DNA of 64,000 nt from Blastomussa wellsi (taxonomy: Eukaryota; Cnidaria; Anthozoa; Scleractinia; Plerogyridae). Positions 44,885 to 56,540 of this stretch are shown here, piece by piece. The first letter of the stretch is position 1; each line of letters starts with the position of its first letter. The translations under genes were made by a program, and so were the position numbers. The DNA lies in assembly GCA_947652115.1 (NCBI GenBank), contig OX393570.1, positions 18,107,380 to 18,171,379 on the forward strand, in the 5' to 3' direction. The notes under the pieces were generated by a model. It had not been told where the DNA came from. It was given only the letters and a program-made list of their open reading frames with translations, and did not search any database.

Positions 44885-45588
44885 CCATGAAGATCTATCA
44901 CTTGCTGTAAATTCTTTCATTGAAACCAACACACAGCTCCTTCTTTCATATCGTTCGCAGATATCAATTTATGACTACAAATTAAATTAAGAATATTTAA
45001 CATATAAACAAAATTAATAGTAGATGTTCTGCCAAGTGATAGAGTAACTTATTAGTAAGAGGTTGTAGCAAAGAAATTTAGGGGGAAGGGGGAAGCTCCT
45101 GTCAGAAAAATGTGAAGGCCTGAGACAAGAGTGTTCCCTAGCTTTCATGGGGTTGTTGTTTCCATGGGGATGCAAAAGGATGGTAACAAAAGTCAAACTG
45201 AAGGACGTGTTCGTATAGTTCTGAAATGGAAGAGTAGTCCTTGTCAGTAATCCTCTTCCGATTCTTTTTCAATCACACCATTCCTCCTCATTGTTTTGTA
45301 GCTAAAGCAGTATGTGTTAATTTGGAAACTGCTGACCACATAATGCCGGCAGTGCATTCTGGCTGAACGTCTACCCTACAACAAACAGCTCACGCGTGCG
45401 CGCTTGCTCCTGTGCCAGGCTTTTCTCAAGTGAGCTATTTTCTAATAGATTTGTTTGGGTTGAACCCATTTTTGCGTGCTGTTGAACTTTGAAAGTGATT
45501 AGTCGTTTTCCTTGTAGTTACTTATTTGATAAAATGATGATGTTACATGGAGCATCCTATTCTGCAAAGTTCAGCTTTAAAGCTGTTC

Positions 45589-45973
45589 TTAAAGGGGCAT
45601 TGTCACGCCATTTTAGCAACACTTAAAAAAGCTAAAACTTGTCTTGGCTCAAAGGAAAACCAAAAATAATGGTTTGGTTTTCTTCCCTGAGACTACATTA
45701 CTGCATTGAAACCATTCACTTACGTCTGTTGTTACGGATGACGAGGATGGAAGTGGATTGAAAATTGATAAAAATCTGCCATTTTTTTAAATTATCAAGC
45801 CATCTCCTGTCGAAATAGGAAACCAACTACGATGGTTTGCTCAACCTGCAAAATTTTTTATTTGATATCTTCACAATTCTGCAGGAGCATTTTTGTACGA
45901 GTGAAGGTATTAAGCAGTGACTGCACAGAATTGACCTGAAAACACCAAAATCACAGTGGCAATGCCCCTTTAA
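45589..45973. mobile_element. MITE, TTAAAGGGGCATTG family, complete
   Basis: Left end CTTAAAGGGGCATTGTCACG and right end (reverse complement) CTTAAAGGGGCATTGCCACT. Interior matches the truncated copy at 3270-3620 in opposite orientation. About 385 bp, no coding capacity. Confidence 0.85.
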
Positions 45974-46288
45974 GCAATGACCCTTATGCAGCATAAGGAG
46001 CCAGGCCCATTGTAGACTGGGATAAGCGAAAGAGAGCTCTGCAGTGGCAGCTTGGTTTTGGCCCTGCCGGGGCTCATTACTGTCACTAATTGTTAAGTAT
46101 CTTTGGAAAGGGTTGGGGCATATTTCGGGGGTTATGACATTTTTGATGCTTTTAAGATATCTTCGTACCAGTATTTATTGCTTGAAGTAGCAAACAAATG
46201 CGTTTCCGTAAGGGTTAAGTAAGAAAACAGGTAACTAAATAATGTAATATATTCTGTGAGAAGGGAGGGAGGTGGGTTTGAATAGTTC

Positions 46289-46373
46289 TAACAGTGTAGC
46301 CTGTGTTGCAGCCGGACGCGTCTCATAATCATACCGGCGGTTTTCTCCGTCTGCGACGCAGGCTATAACAGTG
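46289..46373. mobile_element. Hairpin element, TAGCCTGC family, with 8-bp duplication
   Basis: Element 46297-46365 starts TAGCCTGTGTTGCAG and ends GCGACGCAGGCTA. TAACAGTG flanks both sides (46289-46296 and 46366-46373). Third copy of the family in this window, only 69 bp long. Confidence 0.8.
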
Positions 46374-47002
46374 GAGATGAGAGATTTAAAGAGAGGAAAT
46401 GTGAAATAGAATATTTACGGAAAGTACTTGTTTAACGTTTAATGTACATCTTCAAAGGAGTACAACGGTAAAATGTAGATAGTGGCCATTTCCCCCTGGG
46501 ATTTTCGAGTAACTAACGCACGGCAAAAGCAAGGTACGCATCCCCGCATTTTTGCTTTTCTTCTCGATGTTGGCAGAAAAAAGGAATAGGCTGCTTGCAA
46601 TATTCGCGAATGCTAGTAATATTTTTGTCATTAATGATCACCAGCGCCGACTGCTATTCTTTCAACTTGTCACGTATGTAACAATTGAAAGATTGCGTGG
46701 CCAGCCTAAAACACTGCCTGCGCAGGAGGCTAGTATTTCACTGTCATTTGCCTTGTAGTGATAGAGCACAAGTCTCAAAGAAACAAAAAGAACGATCGAT
46801 TAATTTATTTATTTTCTTGAAATGGTGTTGATCAATGTTCGGTAGACGTTGTCCTACGCAGGCGTTACTCGGGTGATCACGAAACGCTGGCGTGACAAAG
46901 TGTTTCGTGACAACCATAATAACGATCACCTAGGAGACTGCGTTTAAGGTTTGTACAACTGAATCAGTAAATAAACCAAAGAATGGAATCAGACAAGCTT
47001 GG

Positions 47003-50000
47003 TCAAATGTTTTCTGTCATGATATCCAACGCAGGGTTCTTAACTTTGTTTATCACACGAGTGCTACTATCTGCAAGAACGAGAAGCATCAAGTAAAGTT
47101 CCATAATGTACAACAGGGTCGCTTTATAGTCATTGTGTTGCGTCTGGAAATTCCCGTATATATTGTACACAGCCACTAGCGCGCTCTGAGCGTTCATAGC
47201 TACGATACAGAACGCTTGATACACCATCAAGGCTGTACGGCTGTGGTATCCGTTCAGCGTGACCAGAAACAACAACAGGCTTGCCGTGCACGTTAGGTTG
47301 TGAACTGTCTGCGAGAAGCAGTGGCCGTTCATTAAGAGAGGCAGCCCCGCCGCGCATAGCAGCAGTTGCGCGTAAGCCTTCCGGTTTAGCGCCAGACATC
47401 TTTCTGTGATCAGGGCGAGGTCTCGCTCAGGCGGTTTCCATGATGGACGGTTCACAGTCCAGCACATGATAATAAATATGCCTGTTCTTGTCACAAGCCA
47501 CACGCTGTATGATAACTCTAAGAACGGGGCGTGGCAAGCGGTGCGGTCGTCATACTTTGCACAGCGTTGAAACCTTCAAAGAAATAACAGTTGATGTTAA
47601 AATTTGCGAAGTTTACGTGACTATACTATCTCTGTCACACAACGTGTTGTGTGACAGAAAGCGCCATTTCGCTTGTCACGCAATCGCTGCTCCGCATTCG
47701 AATCTCGTAACTTTCTCTGCAAACGTCGTTTCATGAAAATTGTGTTGATAATATCATTTGTGGGGAGGGGGCTTGTCATAGATGGGTAAAATGTTTCCCT
47801 GAAAACTTTCCCCAATGTAGATTATTCAATAACTCGGAAGCTTATCACCTGGGTGACAAGCTTTTGATTAAACTTAATAATTTAATGTTGCACCTTATCA
47901 AAGATCCTGGGTACAACTGTCCCGTGGCCAGTAAGTTTGGGAGTGGCTCCAGGCAGGGAATGCACACCAGCGCTGCACCAAACATGAAAAGCAGAACAAG
48001 AACTTTCCTGGGTAGAGAAGATACCAGCGAGAATTAAATCCTACTGAAGAGTCTACTTGTTAAATAAGAAAACAACTAACTGTTCTGTTACCTAACAAAG
48101 AAGAACGCTCGTAAGTGAACCAGTTTGCCCAACAAGCCAATCGTCGCTGTAAGTACAATTCTCGCTATCCGCCACATAAACCTTGAAAAACAGCTGGCAA
48201 AAATTCTAAAACAAAAGAAAGAAAATCGACCATTAAGTGTCCCTTCACAATATCGTTCCTACCATATTTTTTGGGAAGTCTTTGACTCATTCCCAGTCCT
48301 CTCTTGATGGGCTACGTCTTAAAAGGTTTGAAATGAGGTCCTTCATGGTTCCAACTGGTCATGGAAAATCTGGAAAGTCATGATGGAATTTTAAAATTTC
48401 CAGGACTGAGAAGGTGTTTGCCATTACATGGACAATTCTGGAAAATGACCCTGATTGTACAAAATGAATATTTTTTCTTTCTTATTTTCTTCTTGAACGC
48501 TTCCAAGAAAATGTTGACATTTAGGTCATGATAAACTTTGAAAAGTCATGGGATTTCAAAAGCTCAAAGAGTACGAACCCTGTCCTAGGTGCTCTGTGGA
48601 CTCGTCATACATTCTTAACGGAGATTGCGTGACTAGCCTGATTGCGTGACTAGCCTGATTGCGTGACTAGCCTGATTGCGTGGCTAGCCTAAGAGCGAAG
48701 AGATGAAGCTCCAATATGTAAAGAACGAGGACGCTCTTTGGTGAGACAAGTCTGAGCAGGGGTTGATGAGTTTTTCCTACCCCTAACAGATATTAGTTTC
48801 AGTTATGCCTTATTGGACTAGCCCGCCAACTTAGGTTGGCTCATACAGGCCTGAGACCTTTCTTTTCAAGGACTTGGTTTCTGCTAAATTTGACATAATT
48901 AAAGGCGATTTCCAGTCCATACTGCGCAATCTTCACTTGCAATGGTACGTCAAATAAAAGCAATGAACGATGCAGCAAACGACATATGATCATGAACAAA
49001 AACAGTGTTCCACGCGAATGTTTCAAGCTGAAAATTGTGTATGTATAGCTGAGCTTTCAAAGTTTCCTGTGCACAAGACAACGTTTCGTTAATGAAATGT
49101 TATCCCAGGAGCTTTCGATAAGATTCAAGGACTACTGGGGAAAAATCAAGGACTTCCGCAAATTTTCCAATTTTCAAGGACTTTTCAAGGGATTGATACT
49201 TTTTCAAGGACTTTTCAAGGCCTGTGAGAACCATGAAGGCGGTTTCACGTGCAACTCTAAACAAGATCTGGACGACTAAAAAATATTAGTGTTTTACCTG
49301 GAACACCCTAAGTGAGATCAAAATCTAAAGTTCTACATCCTTAAACCAAACGAAGAGCATGTTCACGTCCCTATCATATGGGAATCCCCCACCCCTGAGG
49401 GAGCACCCGGGGGTTTACGGTGAGTCACAGACCTTGTCGCTCGGCAGGGTATCATAATCACGTCATGCACTCTTTTCATCCAAGGTACCAATTGATCAAA
49501 TAACCTCGAACTGGCTTTAGTTGCCATTTTGGGAAGTGTAAATCTGAAGAGAAAAAACAACAGAGTTGACGTTTTATTCTTTTATAAACGCGGGCGAATC
49601 ATAGAAGTTACAAATTTGTGGTCTAGCGGTGGACAAGTGAAATGCTATTTTGAAGGCTGCCGCATTCTGAATGTAAACAGCACCCCTGGTCAACCTTTTA
49701 AGTCGCGAGATAACGCGTTTTACGTACGAAGCACCACGTGACGACAACGCAAAGCCCTCCAAAGGGCGCGTTGGAAAAAGGCGGAGTTTATTTGGAGAGA
49801 GGGGGTGAAAAAGCCTCTTTTGCCTCTTCTCCCCAAACGCATTGCCCTTTCTCCATATACCCGCTCTTCACATTGTCTCACAACAAAACTAACGCCAGGA
49901 AGGGACGATTTTTCTAGGGACTATGAGACGCTTTCTCAAATTGCGTTTCGAAGCTAAGTTCACCATAAAATTAACCTTAAATTTAATGTAAACAGAAAAT

Positions 50001-53000
50001 AATAGTTCGCTGAGGTGGAAAATAACGTTGAGTTCGATTTGGACAGGTTTGTGACAGTTTAGGACCGTCTCGCTTACGGACGTCGTAAGCACTGAACCCG
50101 AAGTGAATTGACCGCGCCTCGTGGCCCAAAAGAGGCCTGGTAGTTTCACCTTATATGGTTGATGACGTAGCGTAGAGTGATTTCAATCCAGCCATACAAA
50201 ACGAAGTGCGCCACACGGCAAGGTATGCTGATGAAAATCATTCGTGCTTTGGAAACCAGTACAGAGTAAGCTCTGTTAAACAAAAAAACATCTACAGTAA
50301 GAAACTTGAAGATTTTCAAGTTCAAAAACAAGAGTAAAACCAAAACAAAAGAATGGATGCAAACAATCCAGTAAACCAATCGAATACAATGGCTGTTTTT
50401 TCACTAGGACAATTTTGGCTAGATTAAGTCAGAAAAGTCCGGAAATACAGTGAACACACTTTGTCTTGTGTTTAGCGAGTTAACAATGCCAACTGTTTCA
50501 CAAGGAAAAACAACGGGTTTTCTCGTCTTTACGACAGGAAACTCACGCAGAGTTACATTACCTCGCGAGATGGTTTTTAAACTTGTCCCGACAAATACCG
50601 CAGCCAATCGCATCGCGTGTAGTGACAGATGCCTGCCAAACAATCTGGCAAAATTATTTTCCAGACGCTCGAAAGAGCAACGGCAACCCGTTTCTCTACG
50701 GAGATAGCTTGGCGAAGAATTGTGTTCTGTCGTACCAGCTCAGGGCCAGCGAGTCCACAGATGTGTTCAGAAGTATCTCTGCTCACTCTGAAGTGCTCGC
50801 GCCACAAATGATTTTGGTAACGATTTACAACGAGCTGTTCGAACCAAAACTTCGGCCTTGGATAGACCCAAATGGTCTTGCGCTTACGGCGACGTATGTT
50901 GTTTTGGCGTTGAATTGCCAGGAATACAACATTCTGTCGCATCCTCCGCATCTGCCGAGACGTAATCGCATCCTCTGAACGAAACTCCTTCTCTTTTGCA
51001 AAAATATAGCGAGAATCAGTACTAGCGAACTCATTAAAAGCGCTTCCTCTCCCGCCATTTTTGAAAGTTGCGCGGATTTGTAATTTGAGTCTTCCGAGTT
51101 ATTAGTGGCTTAAAATTTCCCAGTAAAAGCAGATGTCATGTTTTTACACCTAGGAAGAATGTTCAGCTAGTTAATCGGCCTAGTGAAAACACAGCCAATT
51201 TAAAATATACTGATGTAGCAACCTCGTTCCCAGGGTCTCTTATCTTCCCGAGAGACGCTGGGAACGAGGTCGCTGTTGTTGATACAGCAATCTCGTTCCC
51301 AGAGTCAACGGGCTCCTCGGTCAGCGATTGGGTCGCCGCTGACCGAGGAGCCCGTTGACTCTGGGAACGAGATAGCTGATACAGCTGACGCGAAGAGCGG
51401 GAAAACGTCCGTACACAACCGTACGCACGTGTCACGATTGGTTAGAAATATATCCTTCAATGGCCATAGCAAATGCCAAACACGCAAGTGAAGAACGGCT
51501 CTATTTATTTGTTGATTAAGTTTAATGAGCCCTACAAATCAGAACCAGTTCAAGGCAAAATTTGGGGTCTTTATGCCATTCTCGAAGACCCTGGGGAGTC
51601 ACACATTTTAAGATGTTTTTCCGAGTCAACAAATGGCGGTTCAGGTGTTAACGCTGTTGTATGTGCTAGCATCTGACGTTTATCTGATTGTCAGCCGTCA
51701 GTTTACGCAGCGATCTTCCTTTTGTGTGCGTGTGTGTTGTCGAGCAACACTTCAACCCAGAAATGGGGCGGAGCAAATGTCATGGTCAAAGAGCGCAGAG
51801 CGCGACCAGAAAACGGAAGAATCGAGTGGCCTGCGTAGCTGGGGGCTTATTTTGGCAGCAACCGGAAACTGAGCGGCGATGTTTCCGGTTTCGCGGGTAC
51901 CGCGTCCCCAGTCGTCTCCTTTGCAAAAATAAGACGCGATGGATTTCTCATAAGAGACGACTGGCGACCAAAAGAAACTGCCAACTACGCAGACTAAGAA
52001 TCGAGCAATCTGAGCTGTTGGGAGGCTACGTCCGAGAGGGAGGGTTTGCTATGTAACAGCTCTCTCAAGGTCTCAAATGAATGGCTCGCTACTATACGCT
52101 GCGCGAGAACAATGAAACAAACAACATGAACAATGCCCCTAGCCTCTAAAATAATAACTGTTACCTTAAAGGACCAGTAAAATTGCAAGCTTCCGAGAGC
52201 TGCTACACTACAGTGGAAAATAAGACCCGAGAATAAGACTAACCTTAAAACCAGTCGCACTTTGGAGAGGAGTTTGTCAAAAGGATGTATTAAAAAAGAA
52301 GCTGGTGGTAGAGGGATCACACATGATAGGAATACCTAAAGAAAAATAAGTACAAAATGGTTAACGCCAGTAATTTGTCCTGGTCTTATTTTCATCGCTC
52401 CCTCGAGTCCGGTTCTTGTTACCCTTGTGCGGGCTGATTGTCACGCAGACTCTATCTTTGGGTTAAATTTCCAACGCAGACTAGACATTCTTTAGACTTG
52501 TCACGCACTCTCACGGTAGCGTGACTGGCAGTATTTCATGGTAGGTGAAGTCATAAATGAAAATAAATTCGGATATCTTGCTTTAAAGCTCTAGTAATCT
52601 GTTTGCATTCATAAACTAAGAATGCGCACTTTCTTTGCACGACTTGAATTTTTACCCACGCCAAGCTTTTTGGTGGAAAAGAAAATCACAGAAAGGTGCA
52701 ACGGAAATACACGTGACACACAAATACAACACGACAAAATTACATGCAAGTGATCATGAGTGTTGTGATTAAACCGCGACCTTTGCCTGATGGAGCTCTA
52801 GAATGATAAACCTAACTGTTTTCTTCAATACAGGAAATAACAACTTAATATTAAGAAGGCACTGCTTTTGCTGCGAAATTGGATAATGGTTTTCGATTCT
52901 CTGAACAAAATTAATTAAAGGTTGTGGAGATCTTAGAAATCTTAAAACGGATCAAAAAAACATTTTTCCTGTCTTCCTAAACAAACTCAACGATCAGAAC

Positions 53001-53290
53001 TGTAACACAAAGCTACACATTAACAGCTCACCTTGGACAAAATATTAAAACGCGCAGCCCCTCGAGTTCTTGCGTCCACAGAAATTGCGCAAATGAAATC
53101 TGACGGATTTTGATACGCTATCATCAAAAAAAGAGAGCGATTTCTTAAATTAAAATATACTCACCGTCAGAAAGCAAGTGCTGATGTTTGGTACACCTTG
53201 AAGGACCAAAGAAATAAGTGAAATGCAGAGAAACAGCATAAAACGGCAAACGAGAGCCACAAAAAGTGAGGTGAGTTTCTTCCACGCCAT
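47003..53290 (-). CDS. Six-exon, 367-residue multi-pass membrane protein, family not recognised
   Basis: Minus-strand exons, in transcript order: 53290-53165, 52335-52244, 48205-48092, 48007-47894, 47798-47712, 47573-47003 (TGA). Phases agree throughout; the donor of exon 5 (GTTACG) is weak and that junction is the least certain. The start ATG opens MAWKKLTSLFVALVC. Hydrophobic segments at about 7-33, 38-58, 85-110, 111-132, 195-217, 240-262, 263-290, 295-320 and 330-350 suggest seven to nine membrane spans. Length and layout would fit a chemoreceptor-like 7TM protein, but I see no diagnostic motif (no rhodopsin DRY or NPxxY, no gustatory-receptor TYxxxxxQF), so no function is assigned. Intron 2 (about 4 kb) holds a Harbinger relic and several hairpin elements. 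Confidence 0.7.
48623..48690 (+). repeat. Four tandem 17-bp units
   Basis: GATTGCGTGACTAGCCT repeated four times; the last unit has one change (GTGGCT). It lies in intron 2 of the minus-strand membrane-protein gene. The spacing and sharp edges suggest recent slippage or array growth. Confidence 0.92.
50577..51058 (-). pseudogene. PIF/Harbinger (HARBI1-like) transposase, N-terminal relic
   Basis: Two overlapping minus-strand frames read as one protein with a frame change near 50930. The upstream frame begins MAGEEALLMSSLVLILAIFL (51058 downward). The downstream frame has the Harbinger landmarks WVYPRPKFWFEQLV, WREHFRVSRDTSEHIC and RQAISVEKRVAVAL, then loses similarity and stops. The DDE catalytic region is not recognisable further along. 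Known: Harbinger elements use a DDE nuclease with a partner Myb-like protein. This copy cannot be active. It sits in the 4-kb intron of the membrane-protein gene, same strand. Confidence 0.75.
51210..51281. mobile_element. Tiny hairpin element, CAACCTCGTTCCCAG family, copy 2
   Basis: CAACCTCGTTCCCAGGGTCTC (51219 on) pairs with GAGACGCTGGGAACGAGGTCG (to 51272). Flanks CTGATGTAG and CTGTTGTTG match at seven of nine positions, consistent with an aged 9-bp duplication. Only 9 bp from the next copy. Confidence 0.7.
51279..51384. mobile_element. Tiny hairpin element, CAACCTCGTTCCCAG family, copy 3
   Basis: Element 51288-51375: CAATCTCGTTCCCAGAGTCA continuing through CGGGCTCCTCGGTCAGCG, then the perfect reverse complement. 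Flanks TTGATACAG (51279-51287) and CTGATACAG (51376-51384) share eight of nine bases. The long perfect arms suggest recent origin. Confidence 0.82.
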
Positions 53291-53937
53291 TGTGGTTTGA
53301 AGTTTAGTGTTGTGTGACAAATCTCTGTGACGCGTCTGTCGACATTTGAACTGTCTGGCATAGATCTAGATCAGTCACAGATCTTCGCCTTCTCACGTGA
53401 AGTGTTACATAACATACAAAGTTTCAAAGTACGAACGACAATCGCTGGTCAGATCTTGGCAAGAACCAGATTGCTCTGTGAAGAACTGGGTGACTCTGTC
53501 TGCGTAAGATTGACTTACTTGGTATTGGAACATCTACTATCGTGTCAACTGGATTGCGCGCCGAAAGAAATAAAAAAGCAGTACTAGCAGAAGTCCATAA
53601 TTCCGGAAGTCTACATTTCGGTCAGGAGCCGCGTGTTATGTCTTGCGCAAATAGGCTATTTTTAGAACAAACCTTGCGCACCTCGAGAATGTGGCATGTG
53701 GTCTTGTTCAAACAATTTTTCGCGTGTGCACTACGCCATACAGTACTTAGCAGCTTGTGATGTGATATTGCCAATTAGATTTTATCTGGAGCCATTGTTA
53801 GCAGTTAGCGGTGTTCCTATTTATATGTCCATAAACTGAATTTTCTTGCGTTTAGTTGCGCGCTTGGTTGCATAGTTGAATTGATCATTGCCGGAGCAAA
53901 CAAGTTCCCTTATCGCGCGCGAAAATGCAGTCTAAAA

Positions 53938-54161
53938 GTGGTGGCAAACAAGGACACATTGTTGCTCATGACGATTTGTTGCGCGCGCAAACGCGGTATC
54001 ATTTATTGCGGACACAAACTGTTTCTGGATAAAATCAGAAACATTTTTTGTGTCTCGGACACAAAAGTTGTGTCCGCAACAATGTTGCGCGCGGGCAAGC
54101 AGGGTAACATTTGTGTCGGCAACAATGTGTCCGCAACAATGTGCCCTCGTTTGCCACCACC
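53938..54161. mobile_element. Foldback element with GGTGGCAAAC ends
   Basis: The left end GTGGTGGCAAACAAGGACAC and right end, in reverse complement, GGTGGTGGCAAACGAGGGCAC face each other. Inner arms repeat CACATTGTTGC, TTGCGGACACAA and GCGCGC, so TGTGTCCGCAACAATG appears several times. About 224 bp. Open frames across it reflect the repeats. Confidence 0.72.
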
Positions 54162-54165
54162 TCAA

Positions 54166-54330
54166 GAATAGAGGGGGTAAGTTTCTAAATAAACTGTGGT
54201 GCTACGTCGGTGGGAAGTATAACAATATAATTTGGTTTTATCAACTGGGTTGATAATGTCAATTGGCCACCGTAAAGTGATTCAAGAGCTGACGTTTCGA
54301 GCGTTAGCCCTTCGTCAGAGCGAATAGAAT
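54166..54330 (-). repeat. CGAAGGGCTAA repeat, longer copy
   Basis: Minus strand carries GACGAAGGGCTAACGCTCGA and, about 110 bp on, GAAACTTACCCCCTCTAT. The same two blocks are adjacent at 27944-27990 on the plus strand. I associate this type of block with ends of cnidarian retroelements, but that is an inference. Confidence 0.55.
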
Positions 54331-56540
54331 AGCCTACTCAAGAAAGACGTATCTCAGCTCAAGACTCATTCAGGCTTAGAAGACTTCTGGAGTTGCGTAC
54401 TTCTGTTGATACTTCCGAAAACTAGGATCAAGGGATGAAGTCTGAGAAAGCGAGGGTTTGGATATTTCGTGTTCGAGGTGATTTACAGTTTTCATTTTCA
54501 AGCCAGTAAATTCAACTAAGGCCTAGTCTCCTTCGCAGCTGTTTTTTGGGATGTTACGCAACGTCCCCCCACACCCCCCCCCCCCAAAAAAAAAAAAAAC
54601 AATACGGCACAACGTCGTAAAAAATACTCAGCGATACTACAAAGAGAAACGTGTTATAAGACATATTTATTGTCATGCGATGGGAAAATACGCGCGTGAC
54701 ATTACTCTTTATACCGCGCGCGTATTTTTCTTTTTGTACCAACAAAACAAAAGTCGTCAATCACACTCCAAAACCTTCCAAAATCTATATTATTTATCTT
54801 TTACCTTCCGAGAATCTGTATTCTTTTTCTTTGTGCAAATTTACATGACTGGAGAATTCAGTGTCCAAACCATGGGTATTGGATAGGAGTGGGGAAGGGG
54901 GTACTGGCGCGGCGCGGGTTGGCAACAAGGCGCAAAGCAGAGATTTATAAATATATATATTACCATAGATAATTTCGTTGAAAACAAAAATGATATTTCG
55001 GCCAGTACATTTCAAGAGACAAGAGTAAATGGGAGCGTGGAAAATACAATTTTTCTCCACTCGTGGGCCTCGAAAACGGGCGCACTCGCGGGGTGAACGC
55101 GCGATCTGCGTGGAGCTTCCCAGCATTCTTTGCAAAAACAGTTTCCGCCATGTTGCTTGAACCACAACAAAAATTAAACGGGATTTAGAGGCCGAAAAAA
55201 GGTTCTTAATTTATCGTTTTTCCTTATTCTGTTGCCATGCTTTGCTCACCGGGTATGGTTTCTTATTTAGCATTCTGTACTTTGCTTTGTTTAGGAGAAG
55301 TGTCCTGTTTTCTTCACAAAGAGCTGAAGTAGTGGAGACGTACTGAACTCTAATAATGTGCAGGTAAGCGCAAATCAATGTAAATTCGATTTATTTAGGG
55401 AATTGGCTATGTAAAATGTGCTTTTCTGTCCTTGTTGAGTGGTTGCTAGTAGAAATAAGCATTAATCGTCGTCCTCAAAGTCTGTTGAAGGGGGACAATG
55501 TGTGTTGGGGGGGGGGGGGGGTGGAGGGGTGGAGGGGGGAGTTGGAATTGGGTGTTGGTGATAGAGACCATGGTAGAAGGGTGTGACTACATCATGGGCG
55601 ACGAGCTGAGAAGGACTTCTTAAATTTTCATACATAAGGTTTGAATCACACTCAATCCCAGTACGATGGATTACCAAGTGGGAGTCATCCCCATTACACC
55701 ACCCAGACCAGCTGCCAAAATTCCAAATTTTTTGGCTACAAATCCCTATTAACCCAATTAATTCGCCTGTATAACATAGCTAGCATGGCCACAGCCAAAT
55801 TTTGTATACATAAGCGTGTACCATAATTCAAAAGTGTGAGCTGCTTGCATAAGGAAATTGTTTCACCTGAATTTTTCTTGTACAAGTTTTGGTGTGGGTT
55901 TTGATGTATATTTCCACTGGGAATGTTATAAAACAATTGAATGGCTTGGTGTCAGACTGATCTAAGTGACTTGTTTGGGTGAAATGTTTTTCCTTCAAAA
56001 GTGCCTGAATTTTTGCACATGCTTTTCAATTTAGTAGTGAAACATTCCCCTGTATTTTTTTGGCTGGCTTGCACTTTGTTTCTGAGAAAAACAAAGGAAA
56101 TAAAATCTCACCCAAAAAAGTCACTTAGCCATTCAATTTATGAATACATAACAACCCACAAAACATGGGTACACACTTAATTCGGAGTGAAGTTGTCATG
56201 AAGCAATAATGACTGGTGAATGATACATACCTGACTCTTTGCATTACAGAAACCCACCCATTGAAAAGCATCAATCGGGAGAAATGCAAATTAGCCACAA
56301 ACGAGACATAGAGCACGCTTAAGCTTTGGCCAGCTTGTCAGTCAAACTGTCAATCAAGTAATCCCCTGTGTAGGTCGGCTTGACAAGCATTATTTAAAAT
56401 TTTTTTATTAAGCTTACTGTACACTATTTACAACAATTACAGTGTTTTAAATTACTAAATTATACTGAGCTAAAAAAGTAGTCAAAAAAGAAATAAAATA
56501 ATACCGGTAATACTAACAACAACAAGCAAGAGACAACTGA

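Larger units (their letters stand above)
44885..47002. other. Intergenic region between convergent genes
   Basis: About 2.1 kb between the stop of the SMP-C2-C1 gene and the stop of the minus-strand membrane-protein gene. Holds a MITE (45589-45973) and a hairpin element (46289-46373). A minus-strand AATAAA at about 46803-46808 could end the neighbouring gene. No coding exon is recognised. Confidence 0.5.

Noticed and set aside
48623..48690. CRISPR-like array
   Set aside because: Units are directly adjacent with no spacers, and the DNA is animal.
49363..49560. Minus-strand frame beginning MATKASSRLF as a possible first exon
   Set aside because: Plausible start context, but the rest runs into repeat-like sequence, with no downstream exon found.
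53881..54171. 96-codon plus-strand frame rich in Cys
   Set aside because: Lies across the foldback element; its repeats explain the composition.
54960..55165. Minus-strand frame beginning MAETVFAKNAGK as a possible first exon
   Set aside because: No recognisable family and no in-phase partner exon; insufficient support.
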